DNA of 64,000 bases, from contig CAMDFK010000013.1 in assembly GCA_945897465.1 (NCBI GenBank), forward strand, positions 1-64,000, read 5' to 3'. The notes under the pieces are model-generated. The model saw nothing but the letters and a program-made list of their open reading frames with translations, made no database searches and was not told the origin of the DNA. The position numbers and the translations under genes are program-made. Below are positions 25,673 through 35,968 of this stretch, in pieces (the first letter of the stretch is position 1; every line of letters starts with the position of its first letter). Source of the DNA: Limnohabitans sp. Rim8 (GTDB lineage Bacteria; Pseudomonadota; Gammaproteobacteria; Burkholderiales; Burkholderiaceae_C).

Positions 25673-26676
25673 ACACAGACACCACCGCCACCCAGCCCAT
25701 CAAATTTGTCGAAGTGCTTCGCCGTGAAGCCGACCTGGAACCCGATCCTGTCAGCACCTCCGAGGTGACCAAAGAGACACAAATCATTGCCATCTACGGC
25801 AAAGGCGGCATTGGCAAAAGCTTCACCCTGGCCAACCTTTCTTACATGATGGCGCAGCAGGGCAAAAAAGTGCTGCTGATCGGCTGTGACCCTAAAAGCG
25901 ACACCACCAGTTTGCTGTTTGGTGGCAAGGCTTGCCCCACCATCATCGAGACCTCATCGCGCCTCAAACTCTCCGGCCAGGCCGTGAGCATTGGTGACGT
26001 CTGCTTCAAACGCGATGGTGTGTTCGCCATGGAACTCGGTGGCCCCGAGGTCGGTCGCGGCTGTGGCGGTCGCGGCATCATCCACGGTTTTGAGACGCTC
26101 GAAAAACTGGGCTTCCATGACTGGGGTTTTGACTTTGTCTTGCTCGACTTTTTGGGCGACGTGGTGTGCGGCGGCTTTGGTCTGCCCATTGCCCGCGACA
26201 TGTGCCAAAAGGTCATTGTGGTGGCCAGCAACGACTTGCAGTCGCTGTACGTGGCCAACAACGTCTGCTCGGCGGTGGAATATTTCCGCAAGCTCGGTGG
26301 CAACGTGGGTGTGGCCGGCATGGTCATCAACAAGGACGACGGCACAGGCGAAGCGCAAGCCTTTGCGGGTAACGCGGGTATTCCGGTGCTGGCTGCGATT
26401 CCGGCCAACGAAGACATCCGCCGCAAGAGCGCCAGCTACGAAATCATTGGCCGCCCCGAAGGCGAGTGGGGCCCGCTGTTTGCCGACTTGGCCAAAAACG
26501 TGGCCGAAGCCCCGCCCATGCGTCCGAAACCCCAGACCCAGGACCAGTTGCTGGGCCTGTTCAGCGCCGACGTGGTCGGGCGCAACGTGGTGCTGGAGCC
26601 CGCCACCGTGTTCGACATGGTCGGCAAACACGAGGACATCAAACCCTCGCTCGAAGTCGTGTACGACGCCGCCTGA
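25669..26676 (+). CDS. bchX: Chlorophyllide a reductase iron protein
   Basis: BchX is the NifH-like ATP-dependent electron donor to BchYZ, which reduces ring B of chlorophyllide. Seen here are the P-loop [15 protein letters not shown] (about residue 44) and the two cysteine regions for the bridging 4Fe-4S cluster, GRGCGGRGI and GDVVCGGFG. The protein is 335 residues, with an N-terminal extension of about 40 residues typical of BchX but not BchL. It is translationally coupled to bchC and lies 13 bases before bchY. Confidence 0.95.
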   Translation: MNTDTTATQPIKFVEVLRREADLEPDPVSTSEVTKETQIIAIYGKGGIGKSFTLANLSYMMAQQGKKVLLIGCDPKSDTTSLLFGGKACPTIIETSSRLKLSGQAVSIGDVCFKRDGVFAMELGGPEVGRGCGGRGIIHGFETLEKLGFHDWGFDFVLLDFLGDVVCGGFGLPIARDMCQKVIVVASNDLQSLYVANNVCSAVEYFRKLGGNVGVAGMVINKDDGTGEAQAFAGNAGIPVLAAIPANEDIRRKSASYEIIGRPEGEWGPLFADLAKNVAEAPPMRPKPQTQDQLLGLFSADVVGRNVVLEPATVFDMVGKHEDIKPSLEVVYDAA

Positions 26677-26689
26677 GCAGGACAACGCC

Positions 26690-28243
26690 ATGTCGCGCAC
26701 CATCCCGATTCACCCCAGCACCGACGCCCCCAACCCTGCGGGGCTGCAAGGCGACGGCATGGGTTGCCACGCCGGTACCGAAGCCATGGTGGCCGCTGCC
26801 AAGCAAGCTGGAAAGTCCGAGGTGCTTGAGCAGTTCGCTCGCGACTACCCGCGCCAACCCGATGCCGGTCCACACGACCAGCCGCAAAGCATGTGCCCGG
26901 CCTTTGGATCGCTGCGTGTGGGTTTGCGCATGAAGCGCACCGCCACAATTCTGTCGGGCTCGGCCTGCTGCGTATATGGCTTGACGTTCACTTCGCATTT
27001 TTACGGCGCCCGCCGCAGTGTGGGCTACGTGCCCTTCAACTCCGAGTCGCTCGTCACAGGCAAGTTGTTTGAAGACATCCGCGAAGCGGTGCACGCCGAG
27101 GCCGACCCGAGTCAGGTCGACACCGTCATCATCATCAACCTGTGTGTGCCCACGGCCAGCGGTGTGCCCCTGCAGTTGCTGCCCAAAGAGATCAACGGCG
27201 TGCGCATCATCGGCATCGACGTGCCCGGTTTTGGGGTGCCTACGCATGCCGAAGCCAAAGACGTGCTGGCGGGGGCGATGCTGAAATACGCCCGCGAAGA
27301 AATCATCAGTGGCCCAGTGGCCGCACCCCGGGCGGGTCGCGGTGCCTTGCCAACCGTGGCTCTGCTGGGCGAAATGTTCCCAGCCGATCCGGTCATCATC
27401 GGGCAGATGCTCGCCCCCATGGGCCTGGCCGCAGGCCCGGTGGTGCCCACCCGCGAATGGCGCGAGTTGTACGCCGCGCTCGATTGCTCGGTGGCCGCCG
27501 CCATCCACCCGTTCTACACCGCCAGCGTGCGTGAGTTCAAAGCCGCCGGTCGCCCCATTGTGGGCTCGGCCCCGGTGGGCTTGGAAGGCACGCAAGACTG
27601 GTTGCAAAACATCGGCCAAGCCGCGGGCATTGCGCAGGCGCAGATCGACGTGGCGCGCAACCAGTCGCTGGCCCAAATGCGCGGCCTCTTGATGCAAAAA
27701 CCCATCTCTGGCCGCATCACCCTGAGTGGTTATGAAGGCTCCGAGTTGTTGGTGGGCCGCTTGCTCATCGAGTGCGGGGCCGATCTGCGCTACGTGGGCT
27801 CGGCCTGCCCAGCAACGGAATGGAACGCGCAAGACATCGCCTGGCTGCAAGCCAAGGGTGTCCAGGTGCAAATGCGTGCCTCGCTGGAGCAAGATCTGAA
27901 CGCCATGTACGAGTACCGGCCGCAGCTGGCCATCGGGACCACCCCGGTGGTGCAGATCGCCAAGCAAAACAGCGTGCCGTCTTTGTATTTCACCAACTTG
28001 ATTTCGGCCCGTCCTTTGATGGGTGTGGCGGGGGCTGGGTCTCTGGTGCAAGTGGTGCAAGCGGCCATGGGCAACCAAGCCCGCTTTGATGCCATGAAGG
28101 AATTCTTTGGCGATGTGGGTGCAGGTCACGCCGCAGGGGTTTGGGAATCGGTGCCCAAAGACCGGCCTGAGTTCAAGGCAGAAACCCGTCGCCAGATTGA
28201 AAAGCTCTTGAAAAAGCGCAAAGCCGAGGAGATGGGTTCATGA
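26690..28243 (+). CDS. bchY: Chlorophyllide a reductase subunit Y
   Basis: BchY is a NifD-like subunit of the catalytic BchYZ heterotetramer. The protein is 517 residues from the ATG at 26690. Conserved stretches include [17 protein letters not shown] with a cluster-ligand Cys, [18 protein letters not shown] and [17 protein letters not shown]. It overlaps bchZ by four bases. The frame is open far upstream inside bchX, but homology begins only at this ATG. Confidence 0.95.
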   Translation: MSRTIPIHPSTDAPNPAGLQGDGMGCHAGTEAMVAAAKQAGKSEVLEQFARDYPRQPDAGPHDQPQSMCPAFGSLRVGLRMKRTATILSGSACCVYGLTFTSHFYGARRSVGYVPFNSESLVTGKLFEDIREAVHAEADPSQVDTVIIINLCVPTASGVPLQLLPKEINGVRIIGIDVPGFGVPTHAEAKDVLAGAMLKYAREEIISGPVAAPRAGRGALPTVALLGEMFPADPVIIGQMLAPMGLAAGPVVPTREWRELYAALDCSVAAAIHPFYTASVREFKAAGRPIVGSAPVGLEGTQDWLQNIGQAAGIAQAQIDVARNQSLAQMRGLLMQKPISGRITLSGYEGSELLVGRLLIECGADLRYVGSACPATEWNAQDIAWLQAKGVQVQMRASLEQDLNAMYEYRPQLAIGTTPVVQIAKQNSVPSLYFTNLISARPLMGVAGAGSLVQVVQAAMGNQARFDAMKEFFGDVGAGHAAGVWESVPKDRPEFKAETRRQIEKLLKKRKAEEMGS

Positions 28244-29766
28244 ACCAAATTTCTCCCCCTCCCAGCACGGTGGCCAAGCCCAAGTCGCCACTCATTCTCG
28301 ACCATGACCGCGCAGGCGGTTACTGGGGCGCGGTCTATGTGTTCACCGCCATCAAGGGTTTGCAAGTGGTGATCGACGGCCCGGTGGGCTGCGAAAACTT
28401 GCCCGTGACTTCGGTGTTGCATTACACCGACGCTTTACCCCCACACGAATTGCCGATTGTGGTGACGGGCCTGGCCGAAGAGCAGTTGGGCCGCGAAGGC
28501 ACCGAAGGCGCGATGAAACGGGCGCATGCCACCCTCGACCCCGAATTGCCCGCTGTGGTGGTGACCGGCTCGATCGCCGAGATGATCGGCGGCGGTGTCA
28601 CGCCAGAGGGCACCAACATCGCACGCTTCTTACCACGCACCATCGATGAGGACCAGTGGCAATGCGCCAACCGCGCCATGTACTGGCTCTGGAGCGAGTA
28701 CGGTCTGCGCAAAGTGCCTGCCCGCAAGCCTTTTGAAGACCGTCCTGTGGGCGAAAAGCCCCGTGTCAACATCATTGGCCCCTGCTACGGCACCTTCAAC
28801 AGCCCGAGCGACTTGGCCGAAATTCGCCGCTTGGTGCAAGGCATCGGCGCTGAAGTGAACATGGTCTTTCCGCTGACCAGCCACTTGGCCGATGTGTCGC
28901 GCTTGGTCGAAGCCGATGTGAACATTTGCATGTACCGCGAGTTTGGCCGCATGCTGTGCGAGGCGCTGGAGCGCCCTTATTTGCAAGCGCCGATTGGCCT
29001 GCACAGCACGACCAACTTCTTGCGCAAATTGGGCGAGCTGCTGCATCTGGACCCTGAACCCTTCATTGAGCGCGAGAAGCACACAACGCTCAAGCCCATG
29101 TGGGACCTGTGGCGCTCGGTTACCCAAGATTTTTTCGCCACCGCCAGCTTCGCCGTGGTGGCGGGTGAGACCTATTCGCGGGGCCTGAAAAACTTTCTTG
29201 AAAATGAAATGGGCTTGCCGTGCCGATTCAGCGTGTCACGTACCGCCGGCAACAAGACCGACAACGCCGCCGTGCGCGAGCTGGTCAAAACGCAAACGCC
29301 CTTGATCATGTTCGGCAGTTACAACGAGCGCATGTACCTGAGCGAGATCTCGGGCGGCAGCCCCATGCGCGCGGCCTTCATTCCCGCGTCCTTCCCCGGC
29401 GCCATCATCCGCCGCCACACCGGCACACCCTTCATGGGCTACAGCGGTGCGAGCTACCTGATTCAGGAGGTGTGCAATGCGTTGTTTGATGCGCTGTTCC
29501 ACATCCTGCCCTTGGGCACCGATATGGACAAAGTCGAAGCCACCCAAGCGCGTGGCATGACCCCGCCCAATGCCAGCTGGCAAGACCAGGCCCAGCAACG
29601 CCTGCGCGATGTGGTGCAAAGCCAGCCGGTTTTGGTGCAGATCTCAGCGGCCAAGCGTTTGCGCGACCAGGCCGAACAACTCTCGCAGGCCCAGGGCCAC
29701 AGCGAAGTGACCGAAGCCCATGTGAACGCGGCCAGTCGCGAACTGGGACTGGGGGTGGCGGCATGA
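28240..29766 (+). CDS. bchZ: Chlorophyllide a reductase subunit Z
   Basis: This NifK-like partner of BchY has 508 residues. Typical features are [39 protein letters not shown] with the cluster Cys, and [20 protein letters not shown]-terminal segment resembling the protochlorophyllide reductase helical domain ([20 protein letters not shown]) follows. Its stop overlaps the ATG of a 43-codon reading frame that leads into pufB. Confidence 0.95.
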   Translation: MNQISPPPSTVAKPKSPLILDHDRAGGYWGAVYVFTAIKGLQVVIDGPVGCENLPVTSVLHYTDALPPHELPIVVTGLAEEQLGREGTEGAMKRAHATLDPELPAVVVTGSIAEMIGGGVTPEGTNIARFLPRTIDEDQWQCANRAMYWLWSEYGLRKVPARKPFEDRPVGEKPRVNIIGPCYGTFNSPSDLAEIRRLVQGIGAEVNMVFPLTSHLADVSRLVEADVNICMYREFGRMLCEALERPYLQAPIGLHSTTNFLRKLGELLHLDPEPFIEREKHTTLKPMWDLWRSVTQDFFATASFAVVAGETYSRGLKNFLENEMGLPCRFSVSRTAGNKTDNAAVRELVKTQTPLIMFGSYNERMYLSEISGGSPMRAAFIPASFPGAIIRRHTGTPFMGYSGASYLIQEVCNALFDALFHILPLGTDMDKVEATQARGMTPPNASWQDQAQQRLRDVVQSQPVLVQISAAKRLRDQAEQLSQAQGHSEVTEAHVNAASRELGLGVAA

Positions 29767-29894
29767 GCCAAGTCACCAAACACACAAAAGTCGTTGCCGC
29801 CGCAAGCGGCACGGCGTATCCGATGTCGTGGCCTTTGGCTGCGGATGCCCATCTGCGCGGGCTGTGCGCAACCCGGGTCGTAAGGCCTCTTTAA
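29763..29894 (+). CDS. Possible 43-residue leader peptide between bchZ and pufB
   Basis: The ATG at 29763 overlaps the bchZ stop codon (ATGA) and opens a 43-codon frame ending with TAA at 29892-29894, 12 bases before the pufB start. The predicted peptide has no membrane segment and does not resemble Rhodobacter PufQ, which occupies this position in other puf operons. Part of the frame can form a small GCCGC-AA-GCGGC hairpin near 29790. It could be a coupled leader that sets pufB translation or pure spacer; coding is unproven. Confidence 0.3.
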   Translation: MSQVTKHTKVVAAASGTAYPMSWPLAADAHLRGLCATRVVRPL

Positions 29895-29906
29895 AAGGAG
29901 CAAAAC

Positions 29907-30050
29907 ATGTCCACCAAGACATCAATTTCCGGACTCACCGATGAGGAAGCCCAGGAGTTCCACCACTACTGGATGCAGGGTCTAGTGGGCTTCACAGCAG
30001 TTGCTGTGTTGGCACACATCCTGGTCTGGGCGTGGCGTCCCTGGTTCTGA
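29907..30050 (+). CDS. pufB: Light-harvesting 1 beta polypeptide
   Basis: The 47-residue peptide has the LH1 beta pattern: an acidic N-terminus with [16 protein letters not shown], one transmembrane helix, the bacteriochlorophyll-binding His in [11 protein letters not shown], and the terminal WRPWF. It builds the ring around the reaction centre with PufA. It has a strong AAAAGGAG Shine-Dalgarno. An extra membrane gene, not pufA, follows it. Confidence 0.96.
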   Translation: MSTKTSISGLTDEEAQEFHHYWMQGLVGFTAVAVLAHILVWAWRPWF

Positions 30051-30094
30051 TTCAGAGCCTGATTTTTCAACCATAGATTGACGGAGTCACTGTC

Positions 30095-30319
30095 ATGCAA
30101 AACACCACCCACCTCAACGAGGCCCATTCGCGTGCGGATGAGTCTCCCGCTTACTGGTCCATTTTCCTCATCGGATTCGGATGCCTGTTTGTGGTCGTCG
30201 TACTGGCCAAACTGGTCGGCGTTCACTGGCGGGATCTGCTGCCTGGTGCAGAAGATGCCAAGAGCATGAGTCAGGGTGTGAAAGCGGCTGTGTACACCTT
30301 CATGTCCCACATCATTTAG
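30095..30319 (+). CDS. Single-span membrane protein between pufB and pufA; PufX-like or degenerate beta polypeptide
   Basis: This 74-residue gene has its own ACGGAG site and sits where pufA is expected. It has a hydrophilic N-terminus, one transmembrane helix (about 21-43) and a C-terminal amphipathic stretch ([17 protein letters not shown]). By eye the middle aligns with the adjacent LH1 beta: YW, a hydrophobic run, then VLAK-5 residues-WR against VLAH-5 residues-WR, so Lys replaces the chlorophyll-binding His and 25 extra residues follow. General layout (one helix, an LLP turn, C-terminal helix) also recalls Rhodobacter PufX, which opens the LH1 ring. I know of no named gene here; function is inference. 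Confidence 0.75.
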   Translation: MQNTTHLNEAHSRADESPAYWSIFLIGFGCLFVVVVLAKLVGVHWRDLLPGAEDAKSMSQGVKAAVYTFMSHII

Positions 30320-30329
30320 GAGATTCACC

Positions 30330-30539
30330 ATGTGGAGAATTTGGCGACTTTACGACCCTTTGCGTGCCATGGTACTGCAGGGTATTTTCTTGTTTGGCCT
30401 GGCCGCGATGATTCACCTCATCTTGCTCAGCACCAACAAATTCAACTGGCTCGACGGTGCGAAAAAACCCGTAGCAGCATCGGCGCAAAACTCGCCGCTG
30501 CCGACTTCGGTGGCATCACTCGTCCCACCCAAGTCCTGA
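30330..30539 (+). CDS. pufA: Light-harvesting 1 alpha polypeptide
   Basis: The LH1 alpha signature is clear: [14 protein letters not shown], a transmembrane helix with the chlorophyll-binding His in [12 protein letters not shown] and the following FNWLD. A long Ala/Pro/Ser-rich C-terminal tail brings it to 69 residues, longer than many alphas, and may be processed. TAGGAG just upstream is both the previous stop and the ribosome site. A weak stem-loop covers its stop codon. Confidence 0.96.
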   Translation: MWRIWRLYDPLRAMVLQGIFLFGLAAMIHLILLSTNKFNWLDGAKKPVAASAQNSPLPTSVASLVPPKS

Positions 30540-30549
30540 TCCAGGATTT
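30531..30549 (+). promoter_or_regulatory. Stem-loop at the end of pufA
   Basis: AAGTCCTG-atc-CAGGATTT forms an 8-bp stem (one G-U pair) that includes the pufA stop codon. Hairpins in the pufA-pufL gap of other purple bacteria stabilise the upstream pufBA message and set the excess of LH1 over reaction centre. This one is short, so the role is tentative. Confidence 0.35.
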
Positions 30550-30623
30550 GCCGTCCAGGTGCTGACATTGACCCCCGCTCAATGCAGCGCCTGTTCATCC
30601 ACTGAAAGCAGGAGGACCCAACC

Positions 30624-31460
30624 ATGGCCATGCTGAATTTTGAGAAAAAGTACCGTGTTCGCGGTGGTACCCTGCTGGGTGGTGATTTGTTCGACTTTTG
30701 GGTCGGCCCGTTTTACGTCGGTTTTTTCGGCGTCACAACCCTTTTCTTTTCGTTCCTGGGCACGGCGCTCATTTTGTGGGGTGCCTCACAAGGCCCGACC
30801 TGGAACCTTTGGCAGATCAGCATCGCACCGCCTGATCTGTCGTATGGCCTGCGCTTTGCGCCCCTGATGGAAGGCGGCCTGTGGCAGCTCATCACGGTGT
30901 GCGCCATTGGCGCATTCGGCTCATGGATGATGCGCGAAGTTGAAATCTGTCGCAAGCTGGGCATGGGCTACCACGTCCCATTTGCCTTTGGTGTAGCCAT
31001 CTTGGGTTACGCCTCTTTGGTGGTGGTGCGTCCGGTACTCATGGGCGCTTGGGGTCACGGTTTCCCCTACGGTATTTACAGCCATCTGGACTGGGTGTCC
31101 AACGTGGGTTACCAGTACCTGCACTTTCACTACAACCCGGCGCACATGATCGCTGTGAGTTTCTTCTTCGCCAGCGTGTTTGCCCTGTCGCTGCACGGTG
31201 GTCTGGTTCTGTCCTCGACCAACCCTCAGCCTGGGCAAACGGTCAAAACGCCAGAGCATGAGGACACTTTTTTCCGCGATTTCATCGGTTATTCGGTGGG
31301 CACATTGGGTATCCACCGAGTCGGTCTCTTCCTGGCATTGGCGGCTGTCTTGTTCAGTGCGCTGTGCATTGTGCTCAGTGGCCCCTTCTGGAGCCGAGGC
31401 TGGCCCGAGTGGTGGAGCTGGTGGCTGAACCTGCCGATCTGGTCCCAGTGGCCAGTGTGA
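30624..31460 (+). CDS. pufL: Photosynthetic reaction centre L subunit
   Basis: The 278-residue protein has five transmembrane helices. Conserved features include the N-terminal [23 protein letters not shown] split over residues 5-27, the special-pair and accessory ligand region [13 protein letters not shown] and the iron/quinone-binding [10 protein letters not shown]. It binds half of the special pair and QA/QB cofactors with PufM in the inner membrane. It is followed 49 bases later by pufM. Confidence 0.97.
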   Translation: MAMLNFEKKYRVRGGTLLGGDLFDFWVGPFYVGFFGVTTLFFSFLGTALILWGASQGPTWNLWQISIAPPDLSYGLRFAPLMEGGLWQLITVCAIGAFGSWMMREVEICRKLGMGYHVPFAFGVAILGYASLVVVRPVLMGAWGHGFPYGIYSHLDWVSNVGYQYLHFHYNPAHMIAVSFFFASVFALSLHGGLVLSSTNPQPGQTVKTPEHEDTFFRDFIGYSVGTLGIHRVGLFLALAAVLFSALCIVLSGPFWSRGWPEWWSWWLNLPIWSQWPV

Positions 31461-31509
31461 GTCGGATGACAAAACCTGTCCGAATCTGAAGAATAGAGGA
31501 GTACCTTCA

Positions 31510-32487
31510 ATGGCCGATTATCAAAACCTGTTCACCACGGTGCAAGCCGTGGGTCCAGTCCATCACGGGGTGGAGCTGGGTCACGGCAACAGTCCGCGCA
31601 CAGGACAACCCGTGATCAGTTACTGGCTCGGAAAGCTGGGCAATGCCCAGTTGGGTCCGATTTACCTGGGGGGGCTCGGTTTGGCCTCATTGGTGTGCGG
31701 TTTGATCGCATTCACCTTGATCGGCATGAACATGCTGGCCTCGGTCAACTACGACCCCATCCAGTTCGTGCGCCAGTTGTTCTGGCTGTCGCTGGAGCCG
31801 CCACCCCCAAGTTACGGCCTGAGTTTGCCTCCACTCAACCAAGGCGGGTGGTTTCTGATCGTGGGCCTGTTCCTCACGGCGTCCATTTTGCTTTGGTGGG
31901 CCCGTACTTACCGTCGCGCTGTCGAGCTGGGCATGGGCCTGCACATCGCTTGGGCTTTTGCCGCAGCCATCTGGTTGTTCTTGGTGCTGGGTCTGTTCCG
32001 CCCCATCTTGATGGGTTCTTGGGGTGAGGCCGTGCCTTACGGCATCTTTTCTCACCTGGACTGGACGGCGGCCTTCTCGCTGCGCTACGGCAACCTGTTC
32101 TACAACCCCTTCCATGCGCTGTCCATTGTGTTTTTGTATGGCTCAGCTCTGTTGTTCGCCATGCACGGTGCCACCATTTTGGCGGTGACCCGTTATGGCG
32201 GTGAGCGCGAGATCGAACAGATCACCGACCGTGGCACGGCCTCTGAGCGTGCTGCCCTGTTCTGGCGCTGGACCATGGGCTTCAATGCCACCATGGAGTC
32301 GATTCACCGCTGGGCTTGGTGGTTCGCCGTCCTGTGCCCCATCACGGGCGGCATTGGCATCTTGTTGACTGGCACCGTGGTGGACAACTGGTACCTGTGG
32401 GCCATCAAGCATGGTGTGGCACCACCGTACCCCGAGATTTTTCCAGGGATGGTTGACCCTGCTCTGAGCACTGGAGGCAAGCCATGA
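31510..32487 (+). CDS. pufM: Photosynthetic reaction centre M subunit
   Basis: The 325-residue partner of PufL has the typical start [11 protein letters not shown], the ligand region [20 protein letters not shown] and the iron-binding [10 protein letters not shown]. Five transmembrane helices are visible. The AGGAGT ribosome site precedes the ATG. Its stop overlaps the pufC start by four bases, matching a reaction centre with a bound cytochrome subunit. Confidence 0.97.
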   Translation: MADYQNLFTTVQAVGPVHHGVELGHGNSPRTGQPVISYWLGKLGNAQLGPIYLGGLGLASLVCGLIAFTLIGMNMLASVNYDPIQFVRQLFWLSLEPPPPSYGLSLPPLNQGGWFLIVGLFLTASILLWWARTYRRAVELGMGLHIAWAFAAAIWLFLVLGLFRPILMGSWGEAVPYGIFSHLDWTAAFSLRYGNLFYNPFHALSIVFLYGSALLFAMHGATILAVTRYGGEREIEQITDRGTASERAALFWRWTMGFNATMESIHRWAWWFAVLCPITGGIGILLTGTVVDNWYLWAIKHGVAPPYPEIFPGMVDPALSTGGKP

Positions 32488-33575
32488 ACATGAATTTTTC
32501 TTTCTCTTCTGGCTGGACCGGCCGTATGGTCAAAGCTTTGGGCTTGGCTTTGGCGGGTCTGGTTTTGGCAGGCTGCGAGCGGCCCATTCCAGAATCGGTC
32601 CAAAGCGGCTACCGGGGCACCGGCATGGTTCAGGTCTATAACCCCCGCCTGCTCGAAGTCAAAACCGCGCTCAACCAACCACCACCCGTCATTCCGTCTC
32701 CCGGCTCTGAAGGCCCCAAGGCATCAGAGGCTTACCAAAACGTCAAAGTTTTGGGTAATTTGAGTGTGGGTGAATTCAACCGTCTGATGGTGTCCATGAC
32801 CAATTGGGTGGCGCCTAAGGAGGGCTGCGCCTATTGTCACGCGCTGCCCAACTTTGCAGACGACAGCAAGTACACCAAGGTGGTGGCCCGTCGCATGGTC
32901 GAGATGACGCAGCACATCAACGCCGACTGGCAACCCCATGTGGCTCAGACCGGGGTGACCTGCTACACCTGCCACCGTGGTGAGCCCGTGCCCAGTGCCA
33001 TCTGGTTCAAGTCCAACCCGCAGCCTTATGGTTCGAACTTCATGGGTGACAAGGCCGGACAAAACGAGCCTTCCGCCGTGGTCAATTTGTCATCGCTGCC
33101 GAACGACCCGTTCACCCCGTTTTTGCTGGACAAGCAAAATATTCGTGTGAACGGCCCTACAGCGCTGCCCTCGGGCAACCGCCAGTCGATCAAGCAGGCT
33201 GAGTGGACCTATGGCCTGATGACGCACATGTCGACTTCGCTGGGTGTGAACTGTACTTATTGCCACAATACGCAGTCTTTCCAAGACTGGGAAAACAGCC
33301 CACCCCAACGCGTGACCGCCTGGCATGGCATTCGCATGGCGCGGGACCTGAACCTGACCTACATGGAGCCTTTGACGGAAGTCTTCCCGGCGCACCGCAA
33401 AGGTCCAACGGGTGATGTGGCCAAGCTCAACTGTGCCACCTGCCACCAAGGGGCTTACAAGCCACTCAACGGCGCACAAATGGCCAAGGACTTTCCTGAA
33501 TTGCTCAAGCCTGCTCTGGCTGCAGCCAAGGTGGCCGCAGCGCAATCCGCAGCACCTGCTCCAGCCTCCAAGTAG
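32484..33575 (+). CDS. pufC: Reaction-centre tetraheme cytochrome c subunit
   Basis: PufC donates electrons to the oxidised special pair on the periplasmic side. Four CxxCH heme motifs are present: CAYCH (about residue 115), CYTCH (159), CTYCH (256) and CATCH (316). The N-terminal hydrophobic segment ends in LVLAGCERP, a lipobox, so the cytochrome should be anchored by a diacylglyceryl-Cys. An Ala-rich C-terminus follows the last heme. Length is 363 residues. Confidence 0.97.
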   Translation: MNMNFSFSSGWTGRMVKALGLALAGLVLAGCERPIPESVQSGYRGTGMVQVYNPRLLEVKTALNQPPPVIPSPGSEGPKASEAYQNVKVLGNLSVGEFNRLMVSMTNWVAPKEGCAYCHALPNFADDSKYTKVVARRMVEMTQHINADWQPHVAQTGVTCYTCHRGEPVPSAIWFKSNPQPYGSNFMGDKAGQNEPSAVVNLSSLPNDPFTPFLLDKQNIRVNGPTALPSGNRQSIKQAEWTYGLMTHMSTSLGVNCTYCHNTQSFQDWENSPPQRVTAWHGIRMARDLNLTYMEPLTEVFPAHRKGPTGDVAKLNCATCHQGAYKPLNGAQMAKDFPELLKPALAAAKVAAAQSAAPAPASK

Positions 33576-33612
33576 TTGCGCACGGCCTTCACCCCCTCCC
33601 CGGACCCCCGTC

Positions 33613-34443
33613 ATGGACGATCTTCCCGCACTCCATGACCCACTGTCCGGTGTGGTGGTGGTGTTGCTGGTCGATTTTTTGCGTCAGCACCAAGGCTGGG
33701 GTTGGTTGCGTCTGGTGGCCGGGGCCATGCCCTACAAAGACGTGCCCGGACTGACCATGGTCAAGGTCATGGGCAGTGGCCATGGTGGTGGGTTCAGTCT
33801 TCGGCCCAGTGCCACACACCAAGGTTTGATCTGCACCTTCAGCCACATCGATCTGGCCTTGAAGTTTCTCGACAGCCCTGCAGTGCAGGCCTACCGCAGC
33901 CGCGCCCGCGAGTGCTGGACAGGCGTTTTGTCCGTGCAATCGGCCCGAGGCCATTGGGACAAACAAGCCTGGCAAGCGAGCACACCGCAGTCATTGGGCT
34001 CAGAGGGTGACAACGAGCAAACGCCTAAGACCCCTTTTGCCGTGCTGACCCGCGCCAGCATTGTGCCCACCAAAGCCATGGCTTTTTGGCGCTATGCCCC
34101 GGCCGCTCAAGCCGACCTGGGCCAAGCCCCGGGTTGTTTGTTGGCCATGGGCCTGGGCGAAGCGCCATTGGTGCGCCAATGCACCTTCAGCCTGTGGCAG
34201 GACACGGCCGCCATGCTGCAGTATGCCCGCCAGGGCGCCCACCAAGTGGCCAGTGCAGCTGCTTACAAGCACCAGTTTTTTTCTGAATCACTTTTTGTGC
34301 GCATGCAGGTGTTGCAGATGGCGGGGGTCTGGCAAGGCCGCAGTTTTGATGCAACTGCTTTGACCGCCACACTGCCAACCAATGCAGCGCAGACCAGCAG
34401 CCACTTGGCGGGAGTGCCCAGCCTAGAGGTCAGCCATGTCTGA
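33613..34443 (+). CDS. crtA: Spheroidene monooxygenase
   Basis: CrtA adds oxygen at C-2 to make spheroidenone or 2-ketospirilloxanthin under air. The 276-residue protein from the ATG at 33613 contains the family stretches PYKDVPGLTMVKVMGSGHG and VLTRASIVPTKAMAFWRYAP, with HQFFSESLFVRMQV near the end. The open frame extends back into pufC, but the ATG after the pufC stop is preferred although its ribosome site is weak. It overlaps crtD by eight bases. Its presence predicts keto-carotenoids in aerobic cells. Confidence 0.9.
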   Translation: MDDLPALHDPLSGVVVVLLVDFLRQHQGWGWLRLVAGAMPYKDVPGLTMVKVMGSGHGGGFSLRPSATHQGLICTFSHIDLALKFLDSPAVQAYRSRARECWTGVLSVQSARGHWDKQAWQASTPQSLGSEGDNEQTPKTPFAVLTRASIVPTKAMAFWRYAPAAQADLGQAPGCLLAMGLGEAPLVRQCTFSLWQDTAAMLQYARQGAHQVASAAAYKHQFFSESLFVRMQVLQMAGVWQGRSFDATALTATLPTNAAQTSSHLAGVPSLEVSHV

Positions 34444-35968
34444 GCACCGTGTCGTTATCGTGGGCGCAGGCATGGGCGGTTTGTGCAGCGCCATCGCGCT
34501 CGCGCACCAAGGGCTCGAGGTCACGGTGGTTGAGGCTTCGGGTGCGCCCGGTGGCAAGGTGCACAGCAGCGAGGTGAACGGCGCACACATCGACAGCGGC
34601 CCCACCGTGTTCACCATGCGATGGGTGTTCGACGATTTGCTGCGCAGCGTGGGCACCAGCGTCGAGGCTGAGATGCGCATCACACCGCTTCAGGTGCTGG
34701 CCCGCCACTTCTGGCCTGATGGCAGCCAGCTCGATTTGTCGGCCGACGCGCGTGAGAGCGAAGCCGCCATTGCCGCCTGGTCGGGTGGCGAAGAAGCCCG
34801 GCGCTTCCGGGATTTTTGCAAGACCACACGTCAGCTCTACGCCACGCTCGAAGGCCCGATGATCCGCGCCCAGCGCCCCAGCATGGGCGGCTTCATGGGC
34901 GAGTTGGGGTTCAAAGGGCTGGGGGTGTTGGCCCAACTGGGCCCCATGCGCAGCCTCTGGCAACAACTCGGCCACCAGTTTTCAGACCCGCGTTTGCGCC
35001 AGCTGTTTGCGCGCTACGCCACTTACTGCGGCTCATCGCCTTGGCAGTCGCCCGCCACGCTCATGTTGATCGCACAAGTCGAGATGGACGGGGTCTGGTC
35101 GGTTGAAGGCGGCATGGTCGGCATGGCCCAGGCGCTGGCGCGAGTGGCCCACCGCCGTGGCGCGGTGTTCCGTTACAACAGCCGCTGCCAGCGCATTGAG
35201 ATGCGCCAAGGCCGCGTTGGTGGTGTGCACCTCGAGTCGGGGGAATTCTTGCCTGCCGAACGCGTTATTTTTAATGGCGACGCCGCCGCTTTGCGCCAAG
35301 GATTGCTGGGCGACGACGTTCGCCGTGCTGTGCCAACAGACGCGCCACCACGCTCCTTGTCGGCCTTGACCTGGTCCATGAATACACCTGCTGAAGGCGT
35401 GGCGCTGGACCGGCACAACGTGTTTTTCCAGAGCACTTATGCCAGCGAATTCGAAGACATCTTTGAGCGCCAGCGCTTGCCCGAACAGCCCACGGTCTAT
35501 GTCTGTGCACAAGACCGACCCGCGCCGCTGCCGAACGGCCAAGCCGAGCGCCTGTTTTGTTTGGTCAACGCCCCTGCCTGCGGTGATGGCAACGCAATCA
35601 ATGAGGAGGCCTTAGAACAATGCCAAACGCACACCTTTCAGCACCTGCGCCAACTGGGCCTGAACCTGCGACCCACGGCGAGCAACAGCCTGCGAACGAA
35701 GCCGTGGGATTTTCATCAGCGCTTTCCGGCCAGCGGGGGAGCGTTGTACGGGCAGGCGACGCACGGCTGGACCAGCATCTTCAGCCGACCTGGCTCCACC
35801 ACACCCCTGCAGGGCCTGTATCTGGCGGGGGGCAGCGTGCATCCGGGGCCAGGCGTGCCCATGGCGGCATTGTCCGGGCGGCGGGCGGCCGAGGCGCTGA
35901 TGGCGAGCCTCGCTTTGACCAGCACGTACCCGAGGGGGGCTACCTTTGGTGGTATGTCGACGCCATGA
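34436..35968 (+). CDS. crtD: Acyclic carotenoid 3,4-desaturase (methoxyneurosporene dehydrogenase)
   Basis: CrtD introduces the C-3,4 double bond in hydroxylated or methoxylated carotenoids. The FAD dinucleotide motif VVIVGAGMGGLCSAIALAHQ is at the N-terminus, and the CrtI/CrtD C-terminal motif GLYLAGGSVHPGPGVPMAAL is near residue 460. The protein has 510 residues. crtC starts in another frame inside its 3' end, so the two genes overlap by four to 349 bases depending on the crtC start. Confidence 0.92.
   Translation: MSEHRVVIVGAGMGGLCSAIALAHQGLEVTVVEASGAPGGKVHSSEVNGAHIDSGPTVFTMRWVFDDLLRSVGTSVEAEMRITPLQVLARHFWPDGSQLDLSADARESEAAIAAWSGGEEARRFRDFCKTTRQLYATLEGPMIRAQRPSMGGFMGELGFKGLGVLAQLGPMRSLWQQLGHQFSDPRLRQLFARYATYCGSSPWQSPATLMLIAQVEMDGVWSVEGGMVGMAQALARVAHRRGAVFRYNSRCQRIEMRQGRVGGVHLESGEFLPAERVIFNGDAAALRQGLLGDDVRRAVPTDAPPRSLSALTWSMNTPAEGVALDRHNVFFQSTYASEFEDIFERQRLPEQPTVYVCAQDRPAPLPNGQAERLFCLVNAPACGDGNAINEEALEQCQTHTFQHLRQLGLNLRPTASNSLRTKPWDFHQRFPASGGALYGQATHGWTSIFSRPGSTTPLQGLYLAGGSVHPGPGVPMAALSGRRAAEALMASLALTSTYPRGATFGGMSTP

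Noticed and set aside
28240-29894. pufQ in its usual place before pufB
   Set aside because: The small frame present has no transmembrane helix and no resemblance to PufQ.
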